Positions 19,652 through 27,523 of a stretch of DNA of 64,000 bases are shown in pieces. How positions within the stretch are numbered: position 1 is the first letter of the stretch; each line of letters opens with the position of its first letter. A model generated the notes under the pieces. It had not been told where the DNA came from and did not search any database. It saw only the letters and a list, made by a program, of their open reading frames with translations. The DNA lies in contig JBGRQA010000001.1 of the NCBI GenBank assembly GCA_041725895.1, forward strand, positions 307,079 through 371,078. Reading direction: 5' to 3'. The position numbers and the translations under genes were made by a program. Source of the DNA: JBGRQA01 sp041725895 (lineage in GTDB: Bacteria; Bacteroidota; Bacteroidia; Bacteroidales; Marinifilaceae).

Positions 19652-21241
19652 ATGCAAACAAGTATAAAGAATTCGCTGAAATCGCTTTGGCCGGTAATGC
19701 TGACCGCATGTTCTGCCGGGGCAGACAAAGCGGCTCCGGAGGAAAAGCATCAGGACAAGCCAAACGTGATTGTGATTGTAACCGACGACCAGGGGTACGG
19801 ACAATTGAATTTCGATCCCGATTCGTACAGCAATGGAGAGTTGGACAAGATCAATGTTACCCGGCGTTACGCAACCAATGCCAGGGCGGCCTACGAGGCA
19901 GCTCAGACTGCGATGCCTAATGTAAGTCAGTTGGCTAAGGAAGGGGTGAGCTTTACCAATGCCTACGTGGCTTCCACCACCTGTGCACCCTCTCGTGCAG
20001 CTTTGCTTACAGGAAAATACACTCAGCGTTTCGGGATTTACAACAACTACGATGCGGAGGCGGGAGTAAAACCGGAGGAGAAATTCCTTTCGGAGTCTTT
20101 CCAGGAGAATGGCTACAACACCGCCATGATTGGGAAATGGCACCTTGGGGAGTTGACCATCGATTCATTGGTGGAGAAAACACGCGATTACCACCGCGAT
20201 GCCATCTACGGTTGTGTGAAGGATCAGCATCCCCTGGCGAAAGGTTTTGATTACTACTTTGGTTTCAACTACCACGGCAGCAACTACTACAATGCAACCA
20301 GTTTGTTTCGTAACTACGAGCATGTAAAGTCGCAGGGGTACACCACCGAAGAGTTTACCCAGGAGGCTTTGGATTACATTGAGAAGAGCAAAAAGGATCC
20401 ATTCTTTATCTTTTTATCCTACAATGCGCCTCATATTCCTTTGGAGGAGCAGGCACCACGAAAATACCAGCGCTTCAATACCGGCAACAAGGAGGTGGAC
20501 AACTACTACGCTACCCTTGCTGCGGTGGACGATGGCATTGGTCAAATCGTAGCCAAATTAAAGGATTTGAACATTGATGAGAACACCATCATCTACTTTC
20601 TAAGTGACAATGGAGCTGTGGTGGATTCTCCGCTGCCAGCCAACGGTGCTTTCAAGGGCAACAAGGGGCTGATGTTCCAGGGTGGAATTCATATTCCGAT
20701 GTTGGCCTGGAGTCCCAAGCGTATTCCTGCCGGCAAAGTAATTTGTGAGAATGTATCGGCTATGGATGTTCTGCCCTCGGCTTTGCTGTCGGCATGTATT
20801 GAGTTGCCTAAGGGGTTGGATGGGAAGAACCTGGCCCCTGTGATCAAAGGAGAATCCAAAGGACACCAGCAAATGTTCTGGGCCGGAACTCAATCCTATC
20901 ACTGGAGTGATACCAACCTGGGCTTTTGGGCCGATTACGAGAAGTATGTGAAGGGGAGCCGTGAGATCACAAAAGTTCCTGCCAGCCAATACAAGGAGTA
21001 CCTGTCTGATCCTGCCGGTACCGTTCTGGAGGGAGATTTTATGATGCACTACTATCCGGTGGGCAACCGTTACGAACTCTTCAATCTGAAGGATGATCCG
21101 GCAGAGGAGGAGAACCTGGCGGCTCAGTACCCCGAAAAGGTAAAAGCAATGAAGAAGGCCTTTGATCAATGGATTACAGCTATGGAGCCTCCGGTTGCAT
21201 GGAAAAGATCAACCTGGAAGAAACTTCTTTCGAAGAGCTAA
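19652..21241 (+). CDS. Sulfatase, S1 family (formylglycine type), probable lipoprotein
   Basis: Removes sulfate esters, most likely from chondroitin/dermatan sulfate or its oligosaccharides. The alkaline-phosphatase-fold sulfatase signature is present: metal-binding D45 and D46 in VIVTDDQGYG, and the formylglycine site C111 in CAPSRAALLTGKY, with GKWHLGE further on and a C-terminal NRYELFNLKDDPAEEENLA. The Cys-type site needs an anaerobic sulfatase-maturating enzyme, which is not in this window. Start ATG 19652 (529 residues) is chosen because it gives a short lipoprotein-like signal ending LTAC (Cys20); upstream in-frame ATGs lie in a hairpin. Last gene of the rightward set. The regiospecificity (4-O, 6-O or 2-O) cannot be decided by eye. 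Confidence 0.92.
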   Translation: MQTSIKNSLKSLWPVMLTACSAGADKAAPEEKHQDKPNVIVIVTDDQGYGQLNFDPDSYSNGELDKINVTRRYATNARAAYEAAQTAMPNVSQLAKEGVSFTNAYVASTTCAPSRAALLTGKYTQRFGIYNNYDAEAGVKPEEKFLSESFQENGYNTAMIGKWHLGELTIDSLVEKTRDYHRDAIYGCVKDQHPLAKGFDYYFGFNYHGSNYYNATSLFRNYEHVKSQGYTTEEFTQEALDYIEKSKKDPFFIFLSYNAPHIPLEEQAPRKYQRFNTGNKEVDNYYATLAAVDDGIGQIVAKLKDLNIDENTIIYFLSDNGAVVDSPLPANGAFKGNKGLMFQGGIHIPMLAWSPKRIPAGKVICENVSAMDVLPSALLSACIELPKGLDGKNLAPVIKGESKGHQQMFWAGTQSYHWSDTNLGFWADYEKYVKGSREITKVPASQYKEYLSDPAGTVLEGDFMMHYYPVGNRYELFNLKDDPAEEENLAAQYPEKVKAMKKAFDQWITAMEPPVAWKRSTWKKLLSKS

Positions 21242-21442
21242 GATTGATTGAGGTTGACAGGCAACTGCAAATAGGCAAGAGCTTGTCCAGGAAAATTACA
21301 ATACGATTAGACTTTTGGAAGTTCCTAACCGAGCAGGCGACAGAACTTCCAGCAAATTTCGGATATTCATTTGGGTTTGCATATCCAATTTTGGAGCCAG
21401 GTTTTAGTTCTGTCACTGTTTTTGACCTGAGTTCCGAATCAG

Positions 21443-21475
21443 CAGCCACCTCAGAGCATTGGGGTGGCTGTTTTT
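21443..21475 (+). terminator. Terminator of the rightward GAG operon
   Basis: Arms CAGCCACCTC / GGGGTGGCTG (one G-U pair) followed by TTTTT, about 200 bp after the sulfatase stop. The sequence between holds no gene I can support. Confidence 0.75.
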
Positions 21476-21562
21476 GTTCGCTCTCAACGTTTCTGTCCGC
21501 GCCACTTCTCAGCCGAATATTTTCGGAACCATCCATTGGGGATTAATTCCACCTGCCAATAG

Positions 21563-21730
21563 ATGCCCTTGCCCATTGGACTCATGCGCTTCCCTTGTCA
21601 CCCCATGCGCTACCCTATTTGTTTCGTGCGCTTATGCCATAAGTCCGTGCGCTACCATTCTGATGCTGCGCGCTACCCTTTTGAATGCATGCGCTACCCT
21701 CATTCTCCCATGCTCTTTGAGAGGGAAGGG
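21563..21730. repeat. 21-bp-period degenerate tandem array, eight units
   Basis: Cores begin at 21563, 21584, 21605, 21626, 21647, 21668, 21689 and 21710, exactly 21 bp apart. The central six share a core close to ATGCGCTACCC; the first and last are degenerate. The other ten bases of each unit vary. Because 21 is a multiple of three, two rightward frames stay open across it, giving heptads such as MRYPxxx or xxxxCAT. No start site or signal peptide supports translation. Confidence 0.85.
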
Positions 21731-21932
21731 GTGAGTTGTAGAGGGGATGACCCTATTTTTGCAGGGGAGATGTTCAAGCAGGCAGTGCTTCGGGAAGAGG
21801 AACGAGCGGAGCTATTGAAATTGAAAGGGAATCGAGTAGGGAGTGAGGTGGGGGGATGCCTTTGTAAAGAGTATGCCATGGGGAACAGAGCTGGTCTATG
21901 GCTAACAAAGCAGGGATGGAGTAGAGGAGAAT

Positions 21933-21967
21933 CTCCCTCCTTTTGCCTAAAGTTGCAAAGGAGGGAG
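21933..21967 (-). terminator. Hairpin after the M64 peptidase gene
   Basis: Arms CTCCCTCCTTTTGC / GCAAAGGAGGGAG (one bulged T), immediately past the leftward stop at 21975. The T-tract is poor, so termination strength is uncertain. Confidence 0.55.
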
Positions 21968-21974
21968 GATTGAT

Positions 21975-23384
21975 CTATTTCGTATACTGATCGATAATCA
22001 TCTTAATGGCTCGCTGACAGGCAGGGCAGTGATGATCGTGACGGGTAAACATGATACAGTTGGGCGCACTTCGGTACAAGCCTTTGGATTTGTATTGGGC
22101 ACCTTCAAAAGCTCCCACTTTACCGCTATGCTCCATGTTGGACAGGAGGTCTTCATCCCAGGCTTTCTTCTTCAGGAAGAAGTCTTCCATCACCTTTTCT
22201 TTTACCTTGGCCTTACGCATCTCCACCCGTTTCTTCTGTACCTCAATGCTGTGCTTGTCGTACTTCTCCTTTTCCCAAGGGGTTGGGATGGGAGTCCCGG
22301 GGGTTACGATATCCTTCCACTTGATGGTTTCGGGATCGGTATTGGCGGTTACGTTCAGTTCCCAGGGCTCCAGATGTTCAGCATCCATTTCGTAGGCGGT
22401 TGCTGAGGTGTAGTACTCATCGGCCAGATCGGCAAAGTGATGGCCAAACTCATGTACAAACAGGTATTCCTGGAAAGCATTGTCAACAGCCGCAGTGATG
22501 TACAGGTTGTAGATACCGCCCCCACCGTAGATGGAGTCATTCATCAGAATGGCAGTAAATTCGTAAGGTACTGCAGCAGATGCATCACGAATGGTTTTGT
22601 TGTCGTAGCCCAAAGCATATCGTTCTGAATCAAAGGCTCCGTAGGTAACCGAAAGGGCAGAACGGGTATGAATGTCCTGGTGGGGATGGTTTACGCCGGA
22701 ATCAGGAGAGGGGGTTTCCACCGCACGGATGGAGAATTTGTCCTTGAAGGAAGCGTAGGGTTCTCTGCTCAAAAGAACCTCAGCAAAGCGTTTGGCATCC
22801 TTTTTAAATTTGGCCATATCCTTTTTGGCATAGCCTTCACCCAGCACCACAATATCAACCTGGGTTTCCGGTTTGCCGTTTACTACAACGTCGAAGGTTT
22901 TGTAGTGATTCTTCACAGGATTACGGAAGGCACGATGGTGATTGGGATTAACGCGGTAGGTCCAAACCGGATCGAATCCATTTTTGATGTTCCGCTTTAG
23001 AATGGTTACATCAACTTCCTCCTTGGGCCATGGAAAGCGAATTGATTCGTGGAGACTTCCCCATTCATTTTTAGCCTCGGGTGTGGTTTCCCACTCTCCG
23101 TAGATGCTCGAATAGCCCCTGGAGTAGATTACTTTCCCCGATTTTGGATCCTTCACTTCGAAAAAGTATTTCCCCAATCTCAACTCGTCAATCAATATGG
23201 TTTTGCTACCGGCCCATTTGCCGTCATTCACCATTTGGTCGAAGGCGAAATGTTCCTCCTCCGAATTGCCCACATGATTGTAGTCCAATCGCATGGTTGC
23301 CGAGGTAAAATGGTCGGCATATTGAGCCTTGGCCAAACCGGTAATTCCCAGCAGCACAAAGGCAAATACAAATAGTTTTTTCAT
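21975..23384 (-). CDS. M64-family metallopeptidase (IgA peptidase-like), exported
   Basis: Predicted secreted zinc peptidase of 469 residues with signal peptide MKKLFVFAFVLLGITGLAKA. An N-terminal beta-rich domain (about 25-150) precedes the peptidase domain, which contains VDIVVLGEGYAKKDM and the metal site HEFGHHFADLADEYY (H311, E312, H315, D322/E323), characteristic of peptidase family M64. The C-terminus has a YRSAPNCIMFTRHDHHCPAC motif, also usual in the family, with Cys and His residues. The family is named after a Clostridium ramosum IgA protease, but most Bacteroidota members have unknown targets; calling this an IgA protease would be unwarranted. A 18-bp palindrome lies 33 bp upstream of its start. 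No operon partner. Confidence 0.92.
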   Translation of the reverse strand: MKKLFVFAFVLLGITGLAKAQYADHFTSATMRLDYNHVGNSEEEHFAFDQMVNDGKWAGSKTILIDELRLGKYFFEVKDPKSGKVIYSRGYSSIYGEWETTPEAKNEWGSLHESIRFPWPKEEVDVTILKRNIKNGFDPVWTYRVNPNHHRAFRNPVKNHYKTFDVVVNGKPETQVDIVVLGEGYAKKDMAKFKKDAKRFAEVLLSREPYASFKDKFSIRAVETPSPDSGVNHPHQDIHTRSALSVTYGAFDSERYALGYDNKTIRDASAAVPYEFTAILMNDSIYGGGGIYNLYITAAVDNAFQEYLFVHEFGHHFADLADEYYTSATAYEMDAEHLEPWELNVTANTDPETIKWKDIVTPGTPIPTPWEKEKYDKHSIEVQKKRVEMRKAKVKEKVMEDFFLKKKAWDEDLLSNMEHSGKVGAFEGAQYKSKGLYRSAPNCIMFTRHDHHCPACQRAIKMIIDQYTK

Positions 23385-23416
23385 CTGTTAATAATTTTTT
23401 AGTTAAGGTCAGATAG

Positions 23417-23434
23417 TCCCGATAGCTATCGGGA
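23417..23434. repeat. 18-bp perfect palindrome TCCCGATAGCTATCGGGA
   Basis: Perfectly self-complementary, upstream of the M64 gene. From memory, this palindrome recurs in intergenic DNA of many Bacteroidota. A related element, CCCGAT-AATC-ATCGGG, occurs at 61998-62013 in this window. Confidence 0.7.
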
Positions 23435-23900
23435 TCACGATGATTTTTAATTATGCTAGTGAGAGTAGTTTAGCATTCTAAAAATCTCGTTCGTTTCATT
23501 GTTATAGTATTAGTGTTTATCCGGATGTAAGTTTGGGATACAAGATAAGGATTATCTGGTATTGGAAAGCTGCTTTATGTCATGTATCCTTCGAAGCCAT
23601 TTATGGCGTAGGAGGATGTCCCATTCGAAGTTATGGATTTAAAGAGAATCTCCTCTTTCTCTAAAGCTTTGGAGGGTGCTAGATAAGTCGCTTCTGTGAG
23701 AAGGCTTTGCCGGAGCAGGGCTTGAGGTATTTCTACAAAACGGTAGGTCTTCATTCCCTTTGGAGTTTTTCACCCTAAAAATGTTCGACTGGGAAGAGTG
23801 TAGATCTATTCTGGAGATAATTGCATTAAACAAGTACTAAACTGGCTGCTGCCAATCTAAGAATTGTTTCTTTCAGCTTGGTAGAATTTGTAAAAAACAA

Positions 23901-23930
23901 GGGCCTGTCTTCAATCTTGAAGACAGGCCC
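23901..23930 (-). terminator. Rho-independent terminator of the DUF4382 lipoprotein gene
   Basis: Perfect 14-bp stem GGGCCTGTCTTCAA / TTGAAGACAGGCCC with a 2-nt loop, followed in the leftward direction by TTGTTTTTT. Confidence 0.9.
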
Positions 23931-23953
23931 AAAGTTTGGATTGCAAGAATCCT

Positions 23954-24793
23954 TTAGTTTGCAAGTAATTGTGCATCCAGAGTCGTTGCATTTCCGGCAA
24001 CAACTTTAATATCTTCAATCAGAGTCTGTAGGCTATCCTTTGCAAATTCGACCTTGTAGGTACCGGCATCGATCCCCAGAATTGCATAGGCACCATTTTC
24101 GTCAGTAAAAGAGGTAGTGTAAACTGTATCGGCTGCAATAATTGATACTTGTGCACCCTCGATAGCAACTTCTTCTGCATCGGTAACTTTCCCCATCAAT
24201 CTTCCTGCTGTGGACAGGTTGGAGGCTTTAATTACCGGTTGAAAGTGAAATCCTTTAATACCTGCAGGAGAGCTAATGTTACCTTGAGCAACGAATGATT
24301 TGGCCACGTTGAAATCCAACAGCAATTCGGCTGTTAAGCCACCTGCAACTTCAATAGACGGATCAATAAAGATCTTAATCCCTGTTTGAGCTCCACTGGG
24401 TACTTTCAAATCAAACTCAGTTCCATCAGATAACTTCACACTGGCATCAGCCACATACAGGCGAATCAGGTCGTAGGAACCTGCCTCAATTTCCAGATCC
24501 ACCAAACTGGCAGTTACACCATTGGTTAGATCCAACAGGTTAAAGGACTTTTCCTCTTCACTCAATGTAACGAAAGGATTCCCGTCCTCTTCGTTTGTTT
24601 TGCGAATCTCAATCTTATTGATTGTCACGTTAGCCTGAGCCACTAAATCTGTTGGAAAAGGGGCATCTGTCAATTGAATGCTTAATTTTCCGGAGGTTGA
24701 AACATTGCTATCCTCACTTTGACAAGCTGCAAAGGTCAAACCTACAACCGCCAACATTAAAACCAATAAAGCTCTGAAATTTACCTTTTTCAT
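23954..24793 (-). CDS. DUF4382 lipoprotein with carboxypeptidase-regulatory-like domain
   Basis: A lipoprotein (lipobox LTFAAC, Cys about 24) of 279 residues. The first two thirds match the DUF4382 pattern: GKLSIQLTDAPFP, NVTINKIEIRK, FNLLDLTNG, EAGSYDLIRLYV. The last 80 residues form a carboxypeptidase D regulatory-like Ig fold (GRLMGKVTDAEEVAIEGAQVSI through GTYKVEF). Neither domain is catalytic; a surface binding or adhesion role is inference. ATG 24793 starts with the usual MKK; an ATG six bases earlier (24799) is also possible. It lies 48 bp after the YP-repeat lipoprotein, probably in the same leftward unit, facing the ECF-sigma/FecR/TonB cluster. Confidence 0.85.
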   Translation of the reverse strand: MKKVNFRALLVLMLAVVGLTFAACQSEDSNVSTSGKLSIQLTDAPFPTDLVAQANVTINKIEIRKTNEEDGNPFVTLSEEEKSFNLLDLTNGVTASLVDLEIEAGSYDLIRLYVADASVKLSDGTEFDLKVPSGAQTGIKIFIDPSIEVAGGLTAELLLDFNVAKSFVAQGNISSPAGIKGFHFQPVIKASNLSTAGRLMGKVTDAEEVAIEGAQVSIIAADTVYTTSFTDENGAYAILGIDAGTYKVEFAKDSLQTLIEDIKVVAGNATTLDAQLLAN

Positions 24794-24841
24794 AATCATA
24801 AAATTAAGATTTATTTTTCTACAATAATTTGCTATTACGAT

Positions 24842-25924
24842 CTATTCACTACTTGAAAGAATTAACTTCTTTTTGGAGCCCTCTGGATCCTTTTCGGTTT
24901 CCATTTCAATGTTAATGGAACTGGAATTCTTGATCTCCCACTCTTGATTCAACCAGGCTATGGGCGTTTCATCCGTATCGAACTCCATTTTCAACTTTTT
25001 CAGCTTACCGGTAATACTCAGCTCCCAGGTTCCATTGAAAGTCCCTGCATTTGTATTAATCTGGATGGTATGATCTTCCTTAAAATTCAGAACGTAGGAC
25101 TGGAATTGTTCCGTATGATTCCCATTATCCAAATATGCCAGTACCTTCCACTCCTTTTGAATCAGCAATTGATCATAGGGGTAATCTTCATCGCTGAACT
25201 CCACCCTATCATTTTCATCGCAAGTGCCAATAAGCTTTTCAATTTCATCTTCAAGTTCAAAATTGTTACGGATGGAAATTGTTTTTCCATTTTGGGTATC
25301 AACAACAACAGGAAAAGAAATTTGAACGATCAGGTCGTTGATATCTCGAAACAAACGGTGCATATCCCTGTCGTTTCGGGCAAGCATTTCATCCGATTTT
25401 TGAAATCTTGTATTGTACATGCTTATTTCAATGGGGTACTGAAAATCAATACACTCAATATCATCATCACTGGACCTTCCATTGTATCGATTCTGAATTC
25501 GATGCAACTCTCCCGCATTTGAAAGAACGGATTCCGAATAATCACTAAAGGAAACGGTAACCGGATAGTTGATGTGAATCGCATTACGAAACTGGAAATA
25601 TTCCAGTGTAATGCTTTTAATATCATCTACCGAAGTGATATCGATACGCTCCTCTTTAATGGTGACTGAATACGGATAGTTAATACTTATCTCACTGCAC
25701 CGGTCTATGATATTATCGAATGAACCATCTTTTAGCACGATCTTGTGAATGAGATCCGCAATAGGATCATTGGCACTTATCGCGATGCTCTTGTCAGGTT
25801 CATTCATCTCAACATAATCCTTTTGGCAACTGATAAACAACATCATAACCGTTATGGCTACTATGAGTTGTTCTATATTTACCAGTTTCCGAACTTGCAT
25901 CTTTCTTTCCATTTGAACTTTCAA
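24842..25924 (-). CDS. Lipoprotein with four YP-type repeats, function unknown
   Basis: A 360-residue putative lipoprotein (Cys33 in LFISC). After the lipid anchor it carries four related segments, each with an aromatic-Pro-hydrophobic strand: INYPYSVTI (about 82), INYPVTVSF (119), FQYPIEISM (162) and ISFPVVVDT (203), most followed by an acidic stretch ending in an amphipathic helix (DDIKSI, AGELHRI, MHRLF, DEIEKLI). The last 100 residues (WKVLAYLDNGNHT through FNGTWELS) look lipocalin-like. I recall similar YPxxV repeat proteins in Bacteroidota beside sigma/anti-sigma genes but know no function. In-frame ATGs at 25912 and 25900 are alternative starts; the latter gives the most normal signal peptide. 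Divergent from the ECF sigma gene. Confidence 0.8.
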   Translation of the reverse strand: MKVQMERKMQVRKLVNIEQLIVAITVMMLFISCQKDYVEMNEPDKSIAISANDPIADLIHKIVLKDGSFDNIIDRCSEISINYPYSVTIKEERIDITSVDDIKSITLEYFQFRNAIHINYPVTVSFSDYSESVLSNAGELHRIQNRYNGRSSDDDIECIDFQYPIEISMYNTRFQKSDEMLARNDRDMHRLFRDINDLIVQISFPVVVDTQNGKTISIRNNFELEDEIEKLIGTCDENDRVEFSDEDYPYDQLLIQKEWKVLAYLDNGNHTEQFQSYVLNFKEDHTIQINTNAGTFNGTWELSITGKLKKLKMEFDTDETPIAWLNQEWEIKNSSSINIEMETEKDPEGSKKKLILSSSE

Positions 25925-26024
25925 TTATAAAACAGGTGAAAATTAAAATCTCCTACCGTAATTTTTGTTTTTTTTTTCTACTATTGTAGCCCAATGGCTG
26001 AATATAGATTGTAAACGGTTTATA

Positions 26025-26546
26025 ATGAGTGAAAACAAAAACATAACTATTTGCAAAGAAAAAGTGTTTAATGGGATATTTAAATCCCATGCGAAAGATC
26101 TGCACGACTTTTTGTACTATAAATACGGGGCAGGTAACAACCCTCAAGACATTGTTCAGGCCGCTTTTGAGAAGCTGTGGAAAAACTGTAAAAATGTTTT
26201 GCCCGAAAAGGCTAAGTCGTTTCTGTATACAGTGGCCAATAACGAAATGCTGAATTCCATCTCACGAAAAAAAACGGTTCTGAATTACAGTCTGCAAAAA
26301 CCCAAAGATTACACTGTTGAAACTCCTGAATTTTTACTGGAAGAGAAAGAGTATCACGACCGTTTGCAAAAGGCTATTGAAGAACTATCGGAAGAACAAA
26401 GGGTGACCTTTCTCCTGAATCGAATTGAAGGGAAGAAGCATCAGGAAATCGCTGATATGCTTGGGATTTCACGTAAGGCGGTTGAGAAACGTATCTACAC
26501 AACCCTGAGAATTTTACGCGAAAAAGTTGAACTCACACAAATTTAA
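26025..26546 (+). CDS. ECF-type sigma factor (FecI-like)
   Basis: RNA polymerase sigma factor of the extracytoplasmic-function group, 173 residues, with region 2 (HDFLYYKYGAGNNPQDIVQAAFEKLWKN, about 28-57) and region 4 (ELSEEQRVTFLLNRIEGKKHQEIADMLGISRKAVEKR, about 120-160). Start ATG 26025 is chosen over an upstream frame extension that crosses a poly-T tract and adds no domain. It sits directly upstream of a FecR anti-sigma gene and a TonB-dependent receptor, the classic cell-surface signalling order, so it is expected to drive the receptor and perhaps the divergent lipoproteins. The signal is unknown. Confidence 0.93.
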   Translation: MSENKNITICKEKVFNGIFKSHAKDLHDFLYYKYGAGNNPQDIVQAAFEKLWKNCKNVLPEKAKSFLYTVANNEMLNSISRKKTVLNYSLQKPKDYTVETPEFLLEEKEYHDRLQKAIEELSEEQRVTFLLNRIEGKKHQEIADMLGISRKAVEKRIYTTLRILREKVELTQI

Positions 26547-26556
26547 GGGGAATTCC

Positions 26557-26590
26557 GGTAGGAACTTTTTGCATTCATCTGTTATATAAC
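26557..26590 (+). promoter_or_regulatory. Candidate ECF-sigma-dependent promoter before fecR
   Basis: The spacer between the sigma and FecR genes holds GGTAGGAACTTTTTG and, 9 bp later, the palindrome GTTATATAAC. It resembles, from memory, the segment often seen between ECF sigma and FecR genes in Bacteroidota. A related CCTACCG followed by a T-tract lies before the sigma gene near 25955. Inference only. Confidence 0.35.
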
Positions 26591-26605
26591 TAGAACAGCA
26601 AGAAA

Positions 26606-27523
26606 ATGACGAACGAAGATAAAGTAAAAAGATGGTTGGCAGGGGAACTTTCATATGCAGATAGAAAGCAATTTGAAAGCACCGAGGATTTTGCTAAGAT
26701 CAACAGGCTTCTGAAGGCAGTAAACAATTTTAAAGCCCCGGAATACAATCTTGATCGTGAATACAGTAAGTTGTACAGAAAGTTGAATTACCCTCAAAGG
26801 CCCATCCCCCTGTTTAGAAGAATCGCTCCTTTGGTAAGGGTTGCGGCGGTTCTTGCTATTGCTTTAACAATTAGCTTCTTCTTCTATGATCATTTTAAGG
26901 CGGATACCACCCACCAGGGATGGATTGCCGAACAAACAGAAGTCTATCTGCCCGATTCGTCCTTTGTTTCCTTAAACGATGGAGCCCAGATTCAGTTTTC
27001 TGAGAAAAAATGGCGAAAGGAACGAAATGTTGAGCTCAAAGGAGAAGCCTTCTTTAGAGTAAAGAAGGGATCCCAATTCAATGTTAAAACACAGCAGGGA
27101 ATCGTTTCTGTATTAGGGACTCAATTCAGTGTGAAAGATTGGGATAGATTCTACGAGGTAACCTGTTACTCCGGTTTGGTGAAAGTGCTTACAGAGCAGA
27201 ATTCAGTTATCCTAAAACCGAATTCGGCCTACCGAATTGTCAATGGGAAAGCAGAAAACTACACCATCTCCCATCAAACCGAGCCAGACTGGTTAAATGG
27301 AGAGAGTCGTTTTCAAAGCATACCTCTTCGATTTGTATTTAATGAACTGGAGAGACAATATAACGTGACTATTGAAGCCCGGAGTGTTGACTTGGATCAA
27401 TTGTTTACAGGTAGTTTTTCTCATGATAACCTGGAGATTGCCCTGGAAGCTGTAACAATACCGGTTAATCTGGATTACAAGATGAACGGCAACAAAATAG
27501 CGATAACCCTTGAAGGCAAATAG
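26606..27523 (+). CDS. FecR-family anti-sigma factor
   Basis: Inner-membrane anti-sigma factor of 305 residues. A short cytoplasmic N-domain (NEDKVKRWLAGELSYADRKQFE) would bind the sigma factor. One membrane segment spans about 75-94 (PLVRVAAVLAIALTISFFFY). The periplasmic FecR domain starts near 105 (EVYLPDSSFVSLNDGAQIQF, LKGEAFFRV, VLGTQFSV), and a C-terminal DUF4974-type domain (IPLRFVFNELERQYNVTIEA) resembles an STN fold and likely contacts the receptor. It lies 59 bp after the sigma gene, and its last codons overlap the TTG start of the TonB-dependent receptor. Confidence 0.94.
   Translation: MTNEDKVKRWLAGELSYADRKQFESTEDFAKINRLLKAVNNFKAPEYNLDREYSKLYRKLNYPQRPIPLFRRIAPLVRVAAVLAIALTISFFFYDHFKADTTHQGWIAEQTEVYLPDSSFVSLNDGAQIQFSEKKWRKERNVELKGEAFFRVKKGSQFNVKTQQGIVSVLGTQFSVKDWDRFYEVTCYSGLVKVLTEQNSVILKPNSAYRIVNGKAENYTISHQTEPDWLNGESRFQSIPLRFVFNELERQYNVTIEARSVDLDQLFTGSFSHDNLEIALEAVTIPVNLDYKMNGNKIAITLEGK

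Larger units (their letters stand above)
21242..21974. other. Intergenic region holding terminator, repeat array and hairpin
   Basis: A 733-bp gap between convergent sulfatase and M64 peptidase genes. Apart from the terminator, the 21-bp array and the hairpin listed separately, the purine-rich stretch 21720-21930 shows nothing recognisable. Confidence 0.6.
23385..23953. other. Intergenic region with palindrome and terminator
   Basis: A 569-bp gap. Contains an 18-bp palindrome and the terminator of the DUF4382 gene, listed separately. A 64-codon leftward frame at 23639-23833 has no recognisable product and no signal or ribosome site. Nothing else seen. Confidence 0.6.

Noticed and set aside
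21169..21546. 125-codon frame overlapping the sulfatase 3' end
   Set aside because: Out-of-frame overlap with a well-supported gene, passing through its terminator; no domain.
21563..21730. The array as a CRISPR
   Set aside because: Units of 21 bp with 11-bp imperfect cores are too short and too degenerate for CRISPR repeats, and no cas genes are present.
21459..21973. Two overlapping rightward reading frames (21459-21734 and 21563-21973) across the 21-bp array as repeat proteins
   Set aside because: The frames stay open mainly because the period is a multiple of three. There is no ribosome site, signal peptide or recognisable domain, and both frames cannot be real at once.
23639..23833. 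64-codon leftward frame in the gap before the M64 gene
   Set aside because: No similarity to known families, no ribosome site and a proline/serine-rich composition typical of chance translation.
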